64,000 bases of DNA from Kingdonia uniflora (GCA_014058105.1 JACGCM010000012.1:806001-870000); one strand, 5' to 3'. Positions 12,047 to 22,800 are shown, counted from the stretch's first letter. Numbers and translations: made by a program. Notes: generated by a model not told the origin, from the sequence alone.

Positions 12047-12440
12047 TATAGATGTAGGCTAAAGGATGAGGATTTAGTTCTAAACAGATTCTCCTCACGC
12101 CCCAACCTACATACTGGTTTAAGTATTCTGCCAATCCACAAAATTATTACCTTTTGTCTATACACATCTATACATGCATATCTCTATTATACATATGTAA
12201 ACATATATCTTTTTACATAAAGATCAAACAATCTTTTCAAACATTTGCTATAAATCGTATAATTTTCAAATTTTGAAAACCAACGTCTGGACTCTTCCTC
12301 CGCAGATTTCTCTCCCCTTCTGCGATAATTACCTTCATCCAATCACGTACTTGAATCTCTCCAAAATTTTATCTTTTCTCTCCCACTGTCCGTTCATTTT
12401 TTAGAGTTTGATAAATGTTTAAATGCGGAAGAAGAACTAT

Positions 12441-12448
12441 TGTTTATA
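12441..12448 (-). promoter_or_regulatory. TATA-like box upstream of Tat-2 ORF-c
   Basis: TATAAACA on the minus strand about 395 bp before the ORF-c ATG, in the context AGAGAAAAAGTATAAACA. The Tat-1 copy reads AGAGTATAAAAAC. Weak alone, better as a pair. Confidence 0.4.
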
Positions 12449-12928
12449 CTTTTTCTCTCTGACTGCTGGCAGTTATTGGGCCTTGTACGAGCTACCCTAT
12501 GTTTTGGAATCGAGGTGTCCCTTCCATAATTAATGTCAGACGTTTAATATCTTTTTGGTGAAAGCACATTCCCATCACTGCCCCACCTTTTATATTTTAA
12601 TATAATTTTCTCTCTTCCAACAATTTTTTTCTCAGACCCTCCCATACTCATGATGACTCTATACTCACACGCAATCAAACTTTTTCTCTCCTTGCACAAA
12701 AGACAAATATCAAAGCTGATATTGTTTTTCCATTTTTACTTCTCCTACTTATAGAACTACTAACGTCATTGTCAATACAATCACATTTCAAATTTTAAAT
12801 TCTTTATTCACAACAAATCTCAACCACATTTACAACAAAATAGGAGAAACATTTTCTAATTACAGTTATTCGACCTAATTCAGTTCGCTCCCTCAAATAT
12901 AATTACACATAAAACATTCTAGATTTCA

Positions 12929-13246
12929 TGGAGAGCCATACCTTGTCAGTTTGCCACCGTCAATCCTCACATCTTCCTCAGGAATTTTTTCCTCAATAAT
13001 TTGCCCCACAACCATTTTTCGAGCTGCGGGCTCCAAAATTACTTTACGGAATATCTTCGAGTATAAATGACGCCCAATCTCAAGTTCTCTCGCCCTCGAA
13101 TCCAAGCCTTCGAACTGGATTTCAGATTCAGGCAAGTAAGAATCATAATCTAACAACCCAAAGATCTTCTCCCGTACTTCTGCAATCTTTATCCTTAGTC
13201 ATCCCTCTGTAATATGACCAGCTCTTTCAGATCGAGTCTTCGCCAT
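12929..13246 (-). pseudogene. Tat-2 antisense ORF-b, about 105 residues, unknown function
   Basis: ATG at 13246 gives MAKTRSERAGHITEG, one stop, then LRIKIAEVREKIFGLLDYDS, SEIQFEGLDSRARELEIGRH, LYSKIFRKVILEPAARKMVV and PEEDVRIDGGKLTRYGSP before the terminal stop. Apart from that single stop it is open. It aligns block by block with the broken Tat-1 ORF-b. It is charged, with no signal peptide or membrane segment, and no known domain is recognised. It lies between ORF-a and ORF-c on the same strand. Confidence 0.55.
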
Positions 13247-14146
13247 TTTTTCTTTTTCTTCCTCTGTACATCGTTTCTCCATCATATTTATACACCTCTT
13301 AGAGATAACATCGGATCTTCCACATTTCACATATATTATACTCTATTTATCCATAATTAGAAACCCTAAGATAATGCAACAATATTATTTGAACTTATCC
13401 TTCCAAAATTGACCTCATTATAATTCATCCATCCCCGTTTTAAACTAACGTTCACCATCTCCCCATAGTAAAATGATTCCAACATACCTCCTTAGTTCGA
13501 TATTTCAATTCTGGCATACTCTATTCTCTATAAGGTTTTTTCTCCTATCACGAGTCTTACGATCTAATTAGATCGATACGCATTTTCGAATATATCTATA
13601 TTTTTGCCTTCACGTATATTTTAAACAGTTTGACTAATCAATTTTTATTTTTTAGTTTGCCTTCTAAAAATTACATTTTTACACTCCAACATAAATATAT
13701 TTCTTTCACCTCGATCTAGCAAAAAAACCTAAATAGATATATCAACACAATTTTCACAAATAATATTTTTTTCATTAGCTCAAATATCAATTATAGAATA
13801 CTTTATAGATAACAACCATTTCATATATTATTATAGATTGTTCTACAGGTTATATATCAGTTTTCAGTACTGTCTCAAATCTGAGAATTTTCTAAAGCAA
13901 AGTCAAGAACTAGAAATTACTGATCTTGATCCCTCCTTCACACCATTTACTTTCACAAGAAATTGAGGAAGCAAAGGTGTCAGTACTTAAACCAACCCTT
14001 AGCACGATGACCTTCTTCATGACAAGAGAAAATGATTGTGTAGAAGAAAGACTTCCAATCTCCATCTCCATCTCCCTTCTCCGCCACCATCGTCTCCTCC
14101 TCTATAACCCCCAAAAACTTAGAGTTGGTGGAGATTAAAGGGAGTC

Positions 14147-14479
14147 CTAACTTTGAACCCAGTCCCTTGTAGGATACCGACAGTAATGCCTCACATGTAC
14201 GTCGGCCTCCACATCTGTATCCTCAACCGCGTCCTCCACCAAGATACAAAGGCACCTCCGACGCTGCTCCCCAGACAGAACCACGTAATAAAATCTCCAT
14301 ATGTGGTAAAAGTTATCTTCAGCTTCAGCCACTTCTTCTTTCAACATCCCATGGTAAGTCGGTGGTACAAGAATAGGCATGGGAGTCTTCAGGGTTTGGT
14401 CCCTAAAGTACCGTACCTTCAACCTCTGTATTTCAGCAGATACTCTCTCTTTATAGACCATTCGTCGGGTCTTCACCAT
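14147..14479 (-). CDS. Tat-2 antisense ORF-a, about 110-residue protein of unknown function
   Basis: An uninterrupted ORF from ATG 14479: MVKTRRMVYKERVSAEIQRL, KVRYFRDQTLKTPMPILVPP, TYHGMLKEEVAEAEDNFYHI, then LVEDAVEDTD near the end. Homologous to 6584-6922 over nearly its full length. Two open, diverged copies in a region where everything else is broken suggest either past constraint or chance survival of a short frame. A TATA-like box lies 68 bp upstream. Function unknown. Confidence 0.6.
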   Translation of the reverse strand: MVKTRRMVYKERVSAEIQRLKVRYFRDQTLKTPMPILVPPTYHGMLKEEVAEAEDNFYHIWRFYYVVLSGEQRRRCLCILVEDAVEDTDVEADVHVRHYCRYPTRDWVQS

Positions 14480-14546
14480 TATCAATCAGATTATACATAA
14501 GATATTACAACAATAAAGTATTTTAATAGAAGCTCCAGTACATGTA

Positions 14547-14555
14547 CTATTTATA
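14547..14555 (-). promoter_or_regulatory. TATA box for Tat-2 ORF-a
   Basis: TATAAATAG on the minus strand, 68 bp before the ATG, at the same relative position as TATAAAAGG in Tat-1 and similar to TTATAAATAG before the antisense gene of Tat-3. Confidence 0.5.
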
Positions 14556-14803
14556 TCAAACTAACATTTAATGCGTAGGTACATTTCCAAAGCAGTCATC
14601 ATTCAAAGCAAAACCAATTTGGGAACCCCAAATATCAAGTACATCAATCATTTCCATCCTCATAAATACAGATACAATCTTTAATAAATAAATACCGAGT
14701 ACCCAACCACTCAAAATTACCTATCAATAAATCAAATCTTTTCAATTTCCAACACTAACAATCAATAGGTTCTTTCTCAACCAAAGCTACCTGTGCCTTC
14801 TGT

Positions 14804-14817
14804 TGCGAGGGGGCAAT
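14804..14817 (+). other. Polypurine tract of Tat-2
   Basis: TGCGAGGGGGCAAT immediately before the LTR start. Same form as the tracts of Tat-1 and Tat-4. Confidence 0.65.
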
Positions 14818-15394
14818 TATAGGGACTTATCCCTCGACCTAGTCCAAACTTGGACTATCTTAATATCAGACTCACGCATTATACGCGTGACATGTATAGT
14901 CAGCATTGCCACCTAAACCACAAACTGATAAAAAACATTGATCGGGCACTATAGCAAAATATGAACAAGTTAAAGATACATGTTTTCCATGAATTAACAG
15001 TTGCTCATTCAACTACCACTTACCTCATTATTCAGAGTATGTGTTTCTACACGATAATGAGCTGCGGGTAAGGTCTATATAAAGAAAAAGTTTCAGAGGA
15101 GATAAAGACCAGAAAAACCATATTTTATAGGCTCTAACACATAACTTCTTATTTCAAGATCAAACATTTCTAAGATCAAAGAGATTACTTGCAACAAGAT
15201 ATCATCAGCCTCAAGAAATAAAAGTTACATTTACTAAACCCTCAACTCGAGGTTGTGGTTTGTTTATATATTCAAAGGTTTTCTACGCTAGATCACCTGC
15301 GCCATTACTTGCTTTACATTAATTTTTGTCATAGGTATATTTGGTGTAAGATCTAATTTTGAGCCATTTTGAGCTGCGGAATTTGGCCATTATA
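14818..15394 (+). repeat. 3' LTR of Tat-2
   Basis: Starts TATAGGGACTTATCC (a decayed TGTA) and ends GGCCATTATA (a decayed TACA), 577 bp. Inside are a TATA-like CTATATAAAG near 15075, an AATAAAAG signal near 15215, and the words TTGTGGTTT and ATTCAAAGGTTTTC shared with the Tat-1 LTR. Confidence 0.6.
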
Positions 15395-15399
15395 AGTAT

Positions 15400-15446
15400 G
15401 ACACCGATATACACTACCTGTATATATGGCTGAAGTTGTGTTGTGG
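15400..15446 (+). repeat. Short direct repeat, right copy, flanking Tat-2
   Basis: TACACTACCTGTATATATGG, CTGAAGTTGTGTTGTGG, ATCTCAAAC: the partner of 8365-8411. Immediately outside the Tat-2 LTR end. Confidence 0.5.
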
Positions 15447-15604
15447 ATCTCAAACGACTAAGGCTCGGCTCATTGAGCGGGCACCAAGCTGCACTGTTGC
15501 TAAGACTTTACGAATCAGGAGCAGCCACAATAGGCTCGCTGAGCCGCGTTAGATAGTAGTAGATTTTGCCACATATTTTAACCCCACTACAAACAACCTC
15601 CGAC

Positions 15605-16276
15605 TCCAAAACCTGACCCAACAAGTCTGACCCCACCACAACTCCCCACACACGAGTTATCTTCAATCTCGTCTTTCGAAGACTCTACCTCCGCCTCTTT
15701 AGGAAGATCCCCACCAACCCCATTTTTTGCTCGCAATATCTGACGCAACTCTCTTCACTCGTCTTCAGTTAAAGAAAGTATTTCAAAGACTCTTTCTCTA
15801 TATACATTGGTGTTAAGCCCAGGGGCCGCCATAACTGGCATTACATCTCCTAATGTACCCCGTTGACTCCACTCTTTCTTTAACAAACATTGCCAACACA
15901 TTCCCACCATCCCCAAAAGTACAACTTTTTTTAGCCCTTAACCCCTCATATCGTGTCCATGAGCTTGTTACTTTCCTCTAGTACGACAACTCCACATTTA
16001 CCCATCTCTCTTTCTGTTTTCCTCCCCTTTTACACAAGAGTAGCACTACAGTGTGTCAGTCAAACCTTCACTCATTTTTCTTCCTAATGGAACATCTCCA
16101 TTAGACATAATAAAACCTGTGGGAGGATCATAGGAATCCATGAATTCCTTAAGACTATCAAGAGATCTTTGTGATTTTCTTTTCCTCTCAACCTTTCTCA
16201 CCTGCTGATAAGGCCTAAAGCATTTCGAGCGCAAAAAGCCCGACCCCCCCCCCCCCCCCCCCACACACACACCCAC
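15605..16276 (-). pseudogene. Unidentified minus-strand coding remnant, possibly LINE ORF1 C-terminal region
   Basis: The minus strand reads RKVERKRKSQRSLDSLKEFM, PPTGFIMSNGDVPLGRK near 16080-16200, then after stops WQCLLKKEWSQRGTLGDVMP, AAPGLNTNVYRERVFEILSL and RQILRAKNGVGGDLPKEAEV near 15690-15900. It has protein-like composition. It lies on the same strand and downstream of the DUF4283-like remnant at 17.2-17.8 kb, so a LINE ORF1 tail is a reasonable guess. No decisive motif. Confidence 0.3.
16244..16262 (+). repeat. Poly-C run (19 C) followed by CA repeat
   Basis: Nineteen consecutive C and then ACACACACACCC. A run of 20 G lies 466 bp downstream at 16729-16748. Confidence 0.9.
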
Positions 16277-16728
16277 AAAAATAAAAAATAAAAAATCTGT
16301 TTGGCTCTACCCAATTTCTTCAGGACATTGTCTGTACCCTCATCATTTTTCTTGTTTCACCCAAAAAAAACCTTAGCGGTTTACACTCATTTTTATCGAT
16401 AATCTTTGGTTTCAAGCGAGTTAAAAAGATATCACATTTTTAGTAGTCACCGCTTGTCCCTGGAGTGATTCATCCCCTGCTCGTACACCTCCACCAAGCC
16501 TCCCCTTGGGGCAATCTCTTCATCCTCGAATTTGGAAGTTGATTTCATCGATCTAGAGTTCGAAGTGGATTTACCCCATTGCCAATTATCCTATGTTCCT
16601 TTCACATCCTTTATAGTTTATGTGGTGTTTCTCTTAGGTGAAACCTCGAGGCATTTTAATCTCCTCTCATCCTTAGAGAGCTTTGTTGCAATTATTGTTG
16701 GTAGGGGCGAACCTATCGTTTTAGAGTA

Positions 16729-16748
16729 GGGGGGGGGGGGGGGGGGGG
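16729..16748 (+). repeat. Poly-G run (20 G)
   Basis: Twenty consecutive G, followed by TGGG. Complementary to the poly-C run at 16244-16262. Confidence 0.9.
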
Positions 16749-16768
16749 TGGGTTGTAGTAAAGAAAAT

Positions 16769-16838
16769 GTTATGGGCTGGGGGTTCGAGCCCCCAAATTT
16801 TATTTTTTGGGTGTTTATGGGGCTTTGCCCCCATAACA
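16769..16838 (+). repeat. Short palindromic hairpin segment with tRNA T-loop-like core
   Basis: ATGTTATGGG at the left end pairs with CCCATAACAT at the right end. Inside is a perfect stem, TGGGGG TTCGAG CCCCCA, and a second stem, GGGGC TTTG CCCCC. The core GGTTCGAGCCCC resembles a pol III B box, but no acceptor, D or anticodon arms can be built, so it is not called a tRNA. A MITE or SINE remnant is possible. Confidence 0.45.
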
Positions 16839-16986
16839 TATACTAATAAATATAAGTAAGAATTTTGAGATTAAGGTCTTCCTTTCATGATTTTATCCTT
16901 TGTTGATGAAAACCCTAGAAAAATGATTCTATGATCCAATAACAGTTGAGTATTGATTATGAGCTAGGGGTTAATCAAATAAAACC

Positions 16987-17005
16987 AGAGAGAGAGAGAG
17001 AGAGA
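16987..17005 (+). repeat. AG dinucleotide microsatellite
   Basis: About nine to ten AG units. Confidence 0.8.
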
Positions 17006-17210
17006 TTGCAATTGCAACCATGATTTACAACAGAGAGAAAGGTACCTCATATATAGAGAAAGGTCAAGAGTTTAATTTTTTTATCTTCTTCAGTGTTTTG
17101 TTGGAGAAAGAAAGGCAGGAGATAGGGAGGGCTGGGTTGGGTTGTGGGCTAGGTTTTAGGCTGTTATGTATAGTATTTTTTTTTAATTGCTATATATAAA
17201 CCCTTTTTTG

Positions 17211-17840
17211 TCAAAAATCAAGGGGGGTGCCCCTGATTGTTGGTCCTCCTTCATCCGTGTCAATCTCCTCAATCCTAGTAACAATACCCCAAAATGCATG
17301 ATCGGTATACGCTGGGGCAAATGGTTCCCCCCACCGCCTGCCACTTTCAGTCGGATGATTGATAAATCTAGGGAGAGATAGGGAATCGAAATGCACTTCA
17401 ACAAGTCCTCGGCAACACTCCTTGATAGCACTAAAGATTTCTGATGTCCACCAATGGAAAGGCACACCGAGTACTCGAATCCACACGAATCTAGACAAGA
17501 GTCTTTTTATAAACTGTTATCAACAAAGCAATATAAGTTATCCACGCGGGAATCATCACTTTCATGTCATCTCCTTCTATAACTCTTGTTCTTCTAATTT
17601 CAATCTCCTCCTGTGATTGAACCAGTGATTGAGCAAATAAAATGGCTCTACCGCAAAAAGGATACAATACAATCTCCTCTTTTCACGCGGTTTTTAGAAT
17701 CTCTTTCCTTGCCTCTTGCCAAGACAGAGCATGGTCAATTAAATCACATATAATAGCCGTTGCCCACCTCCCGGATGACCTTCGACCCCTCTCCTGCTTT
17801 ACTGTTAGGAATACACGACATTCTTTAGCACAAATTCTCT
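17211..17840 (-). pseudogene. LINE ORF1-like protein remnant (DUF4283-type)
   Basis: The minus strand reads CRVFLTVKQERGRR, GRWATAIICDLIDHALSWQE near 17720-17820, FCGRAILFAQSLVQSQ near 17640, and then in another frame WIRVLGVPFHWWTSEIFSAI, KECCRGLVEV near 17400-17490. A W.R..G.P.H.W....F..I...CG segment is the hallmark of the DUF4283 domain in plant LINE ORF1 proteins, which bind element RNA. At least one frameshift and stops are present. The partner ORF2 is not adjacent. Confidence 0.6.
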
Positions 17841-18630
17841 AATGATTTCTGTTCGCGAAAACCCTAAACTGTAATCATGAAACAAAGAAGACATCAACAA
17901 AAAGAAGAAAGAAGGAGAAAAGAACTTGAAGAATATCCTAATATTTTCAAAGATCATCGCAAACCACAAGTCTCGCATGCAAATGAGATATTCCTTGAGA
18001 CAAATAACCGAGCGTGGGCAAATGGAACTAACTAATCCTAACTTATGATTTGGACTATTTAGTGTATCACGTGTACATTGCTAAGGAGTTTGCAGACAAT
18101 CTAAACCATTCAAACTCATGCTCTTCAATACAAGCTATTTCTAAGGCACCTTTTTTTGTTGATTATGATCTATTCCCTCCCATTCTATTGATTTGCGAAT
18201 GCTTATCATCTTCTTTTTATTATTTTGTGAAAATTAGGCTACCTTACTGTTTTTATTCCTTTGGTGGGGCTAGGGTAAGGTGTGGGGGTGCTCCAAGTTT
18301 AAATTTGTTAAGGATACCTTGGTTTTTGTTTCTCATGCTAGTTGCTTAGAGAATTACATTGATAATTAAGGGCCAAAATATATTTATTAGGTAAGTGTTG
18401 GACTTCGTAAACATTTTAAAGAGAATACAATTATATTACTAACCATCTTAAACTACAAGAAGTAGTGGTCCAACCGAAACCCGTTAACCTGGATGCTTGA
18501 GCCAGTTTGACCAACTCCTTCTGGGTCGATGACCTGTCTGTCTCTATGAGTTATTTATGAAGCACATGTTCAGATTTTATAAGCAATATTGGTCAATGAC
18601 CAACTCCACTCCTTTCTATTGATTATTAGG

Positions 18631-19052
18631 AATGCTTGTTTTATTCCTTAATTTTTTTTTTCAACCCAATATTTGGCTTGATAGCGAGTTTGCACTTTAT
18701 TTTAGTTTTGCGTATCATAAAATTCGTTTATGAAGCTTCCAATGGTTCCTACGGCCATTATGTTTGCAGGGTTTATGAAGCTTTTGGGCGGGAGCGAAAA
18801 AAATTGATTTTCATCTCCGAGGCTTTTCGCGGATTCGACAATCGTTGTCGATATCGCCGATTGCCCTAACAGGGTTGGTTGGGATGGTGGTGCGTAAAGA
18901 GCACAAGCAGTGAATGCGTCTATAAATTGATCGACTTTTTGTAATCTCTCGTCAATCACATCAAACAGCTTCGCCATAGTTTTGATTATTGATCCAGATA
19001 ACGCGGCATCGTGAATCAAAAATTTAAGCTCCTCCAAGGAAATTTTACGCAT
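18631..19052 (-). pseudogene. gag-like N-terminal fragment of an LTR retrotransposon
   Basis: An ORF from ATG 19052 (MRKISLEELKFLIHDAALSG), open for 116 codons, with KLFDVIDERLQKVDQFIDAF in the middle. I cannot assign the sequence to a family. Its ATG overlaps a sequence resembling a tRNA-Met primer site, with LTR-like sequence behind it, which suggests the start of a gag gene. The remainder of the element is missing. Confidence 0.4.
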
Positions 19053-19061
19053 CTAATGCCA
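19048..19061 (-). other. Possible primer-binding site
   Basis: TGGCATTAGATGCG on the minus strand, similar to the common plant tRNA-Met site TGGTATCAGAGC with three changes. It lies between an LTR-like region and a gag-like ATG. Confidence 0.4.
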
Positions 19062-19064
19062 ATT

Positions 19065-19320
19065 TAACGTAAATCTGAGCCGCTGAAGCAAGAACTCGGA
19101 TTGATAAACGTTAACTTAATTAAAATTAGGTTTTTCTAAACTCAAACTCAAACATAAAATACAAAATAATAAACTAAATTTTATTAATTCTTTCAGCAAT
19201 AACTAAGTAAAAAGGTTACGCCACCCTCTCTTATATATAACCTTTTAGAATATCTCCCAATATCTCTCCAAATAAAAACAAACCTAAATATTAGAAATTC
19301 TTAAAATCTGCTCCAGCACA
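19065..19320 (-). repeat. Probable LTR of the minus-strand element at 18.6-19.3 kb
   Basis: On the minus strand it starts TGTGCTGGAGCAGATTTT, has a TATA-like TATATATAAGAGAG near 19233, and AATAAAAT near 19180. The end before the primer site is TTAAAT rather than CA, so it is decayed or my boundary is off by a few bases. No second LTR was seen. Confidence 0.4.
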
Positions 19321-21250
19321 ACATAAAGTAAAATATGAATAACCCAATGGCTTGTAGTTAACAAGCACATATGATGTTCACATCAGAAAAGAACCTGACC
19401 AATACGGGAAAAGTAGCTCGGCATGGCAAGGCGGACCACGAGATCCCCGAGTTGTTTTTAAGGAACATAGAAGCTCTTATGCTAAATTAAACATATAAAC
19501 CTTTTTATTAATGTTCAAAAAGTTTTTTTGATCATCATCTTAAATAATGAACTATATCTACAAAATGACTAGACTCCAAGAGGTAATTAATATGTATGAG
19601 GTAATTAGCATCTGACTATTTTCTGCTTTAGGTGGATCCTGCGATGGGGGTGTAGGTAAGAGTAACAAAAGAGAGATTTTGCCTATTCCTAGTTTAGTTT
19701 GTCCAGGATACTTCGGTTTTCGTCTTTCATTCAAGTTGCTTAAAATATTAGGGAAATGAATAGCATCTTCAGTAGATTCATTGTATCGTTAACTGTCATT
19801 TCAATATCAAACAGTCTAAATAGAACCTTATTGATAGATAACCATCGTACACTATAAGATCAAATGCTCCAACAGCCCGATTTGGGTGGTTGTGGTTGAA
19901 TCATTTTGATCAAGCTTCTAATGGGCTGAGAACTCGGTCTGTAAGCGCCTTCATAATTTCCTTCAATGTTGTTCAAACATGCTTAACAAAAATTCATTGC
20001 TAAGCTGTATGAGCCAGGGACCTTATAACCATTTATGCTCTTGATAAACATCCTATATCTCTTCTTCCACATCTGGTCTCTCCTACTCCAGCTTATAAAG
20101 TAGGTCTATCCATTGTGTTCCCGTTAAGCTCGTTAACCGCGACAGAGAGATCTTTTTCCAATATTTATACCGTTAAACTCCAACCAAGGTGCAGCTCATG
20201 TGATTCATGGTTAGAGAAATAGTAACCCGGTAGGTTCTATATTAATTACATATCAGCAGGGATCTTTTTTTAATACTAGAAAACATGTTACATGTCATCT
20301 TATTCTCAGTTGAAGAACCTATCCAATTTACTGGTTTTCAGGCAGCTGGTCTGTGTTGCTTGTGTGATGATGCTAGATTGTAGGGTTTGCGTCTGGCGCG
20401 GCTCCTATTTTTCTCGGTTCTGGGTGATAGGGTCGTTATTGCTGTCTGACTAGGATCTTTTTGTATCGAGGATGTAACAGTCTGTTCTGGGCTAGTTTGT
20501 GGCCGTCTTTGTATCCCTATGTGAAGAAGTCGCGGTTCCCTTTTATTCAGGCTCTCCTTTTGTTTTTACTGGAAGGAGCTCATTTCTGAGCAAGTAGTAG
20601 TAGATGTAGTTCTTTTCCAAGTCTATTAATACTTGTTGCTTTAGGTCATTGATTTTGGATTCCTGGCTTCTCATGGAGGCTGCTATTATGGTTTTCCCTG
20701 CTCTTGGCATCGTGTAGCTATTGCATAGGTTGAGATGGGGGAGATTCTTGATATGGTGAATTATTCAGAGTGGAGGTAGCCCTTATTGGCTGAGTATTTT
20801 GATGAGTCCACGGTTTGCCATCCCCAGTTTATTAGGGTTTCCCTCTTACGGACTTTTTTTCTTCTAGTTCATTGATTCTCTGACATTTTGCTCACTACTC
20901 TCCCTTGTGACGCCAAAAAAAAGAAAGAAAGAAGTGAAGTGGGACACTTAGTTAGAATTTGTAACGAAAATTGAGAAGTAATTATAAAGATTTAGCATCC
21001 TGGACTCCATGGGTTCCATGGGTTCGGGTTTAAAACTCGACTCACACACATAATTACTAACCACTTCAGAACTCTGTAGACACAATACTCTTGTGCGCTT
21101 ATCTCCAGTTTAGGCGTATTTATGGTTTTAACCGTTGGAGTCTGGTTGGAGCACATTTTCCTTTATCTGTGGGAGTTAGGTTGCAACACTGCCAAATCTA
21201 ATATCTATCATCGCATCTTTTCTGCACGATTTTTGGTACTTACCCTGTTA
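19321..21250. other. No gene recognised
   Basis: About 1.9 kb read on both strands. Long frames are absent, and nothing matches a familiar transposon or host protein. Probably old degraded repeat or intergenic DNA. Confidence 0.5.
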
Positions 21251-21439
21251 TTTTGTACAATTTTTTGATAGGGAAGGTTCCTGATGGCCAAAAATTTACT
21301 CAAGCTTACAAGACCACCTTCAGGAAATGGTTAAAACAATCTCAGAGACTGAAGGCTGCCAGCTGCTAAGAAACTCAACTCACAGGCATTCAACAATCCC
21401 AGTCTCGTTGAAATGTTTATTGGAGAAAAATCTTAGAGT

Positions 21440-21574
21440 TTTGAGGGGGAGATGCATATTATTTTGGGGTATTGGAGTTTTAGTGTTTTTCTTAACTACA
21501 CTTTGTTCTACTGGTTTGCTTATCCTTTTATTGGCTATTTACCTTTGTTCATCTGTGCCATAAAGGGGGAGAGA
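21440..21574 (+). other. Copia-type 3' internal end with polypurine tracts
   Basis: TTGAGGGGGAGATG near 21438 and TAAAGGGGGAGAGA at 21561-21574, the second directly before an LTR start. Repeated purine tracts of this form are usual just before the 3' LTR of SIRE/Maximus copia elements. Confidence 0.5.
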
Positions 21575-22785
21575 TGATCATGACAGGTAAGTTATGTTCT
21601 TTTTTCTGGATTCCTTATTTTATTTGAGCAGTTACGTGATGCATCTTGTTTAATGTGCATGGATTCCAGAGTATATGCTATAAGATGAAAGTGGAGTTTT
21701 GAGTATGGATGTTCAGTGATTGAGTCTGTCCATCGAGTTGTATTTTTATTTCTTATAGTTCTTGTTTTGACACGTAATGAACCAAATGGGGAGATTGAAA
21801 CTTCCATATTTAGAGTTTGTTTCATTCTGTGTCTAGTTTAGATGTTAACACTATCTCGTGGTTACTCAATGTCAGAGATTGCACATGGAGCGACTGCATC
21901 TGGACTGGCACTGAACAGGTAAGTGGGTCTCTATCTCCTTGTTCTAGAATATCAAGCCCTATGTATCTTTACAGAGTATGAAAAAGGTAAAAAATATGTT
22001 TTTTGAGATAACCGAAATTCTATTCAAATAGATTCCTTTTTCTATTCGAATAAAACTGAGAACATTTCTGTCCGAATAGATTTTATTGTATTCGAATAAA
22101 ATGCTTCAGTCTATTTTTTATTCGAAAAATTTCTTTACTATTCGAATAGATTGGCTCAGCCTGATTTTTATTTGAATGCATTTATTTATATTCGAACAGG
22201 GATTGTGATTTATGTTTTTAAATAAAAGACAACTTTTCTTTTTCATGACTCACTTCTTGAAAACCTATTTTTCTAGGGCTTGTTTTTTTAGAGTGAGGAG
22301 AGATTATTCTTGAGAGATTTAAATTACTCAAATCTTGAATCAATCATCATTGATTAAGAAACCTAGATTTATGAATTGAAAAACTTGTGTGATTCAAGAT
22401 TGGAAGCTTCGACGAGAGATTGGAGCGAGGCGTTGCGAAAACGTAGAATTGACTGCGAGGAGTTCAATTATAAGAGAGGTAACCACGTGATGTGCTTATC
22501 GAGTCTGTAAGTAATTGAATACTTGTAATTTGATTTCAATAGTGGATTGTTTAGCTGTCGGGTGATTCGATAGCGATCTGTGAGTTTTTCTCATGAGAAA
22601 AGTTTCTTACAGGGTTAAAATTGCTTGGTATTGTCTTTAATTTCCAACTGCTTGCTTGACATTAGATAATTATATCGTTTTGAACTAGGTTAAGCGTAGA
22701 ACATTAATTTAAAGGAATTAGGACCTATCGGATTTTAGACCTAATTTATTCGAAATCGGTCAGTCTCAAGCGACTAAGAATTTCA
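21575..22785 (+). repeat. LTR of a SIRE-type Ty1/copia element
   Basis: Starts TGATCATGACAGG after the purine tract and ends AGAATTTCA before the primer site, 1211 bp. The 22015-22200 part holds a cluster of palindromic CTATTCGAATAG-type words. Long LTRs of this sort fit the SIRE/Maximus lineage. Sequence on both sides appears internal to an element, so this may be the shared LTR of a tandem pair rather than a solo LTR. Confidence 0.6.
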
Positions 22786-22786
22786 A

Positions 22787-22800
22787 TTAGTATAAGAGCG
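22787..22800 (+). other. Primer-binding site, tRNA-Met type
   Basis: TTAGTATAAGAGCG, a two-base variant of TTGGTATCAGAGCG, directly after the LTR and 58 bp before the gag ATG. Confidence 0.65.

Larger units (their letters stand above)
8567..15394 (+). mobile_element. Tat-2: 3' part of a second Tat-type retrotransposon
   Basis: Same organisation and orientation as Tat-1 without any pol: antisense ORF-c (8567-12046), ORF-b (12929-13246), ORF-a (14147-14479), a polypurine tract and an LTR ending at 15394. The left edge is the last antisense coding evidence; the true breakpoint is somewhere between 8412 and 8567. Cassette spacing differs from Tat-1 by only about 200 bp (offset about 7.56-7.77 kb), so this is a diverged second copy. 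Confidence 0.6.

Noticed and set aside
14153..14500. 115-codon plus-strand frame
   Set aside because: Shadow of antisense ORF-a, which has a homologue at 6584-6922 on the minus strand; the plus-strand frames do not align.
16769..16838. tRNA gene
   Set aside because: Only a T-arm-like stem is present; no D arm, anticodon arm or acceptor stem can be drawn.
21327..21563. 78-codon plus-strand frame with a hydrophobic end, as an env-like gene
   Set aside because: Too short, no homologous motif, and it overlaps the purine tracts of a copia 3' end; the hydrophobic stretch is T-rich noncoding sequence.
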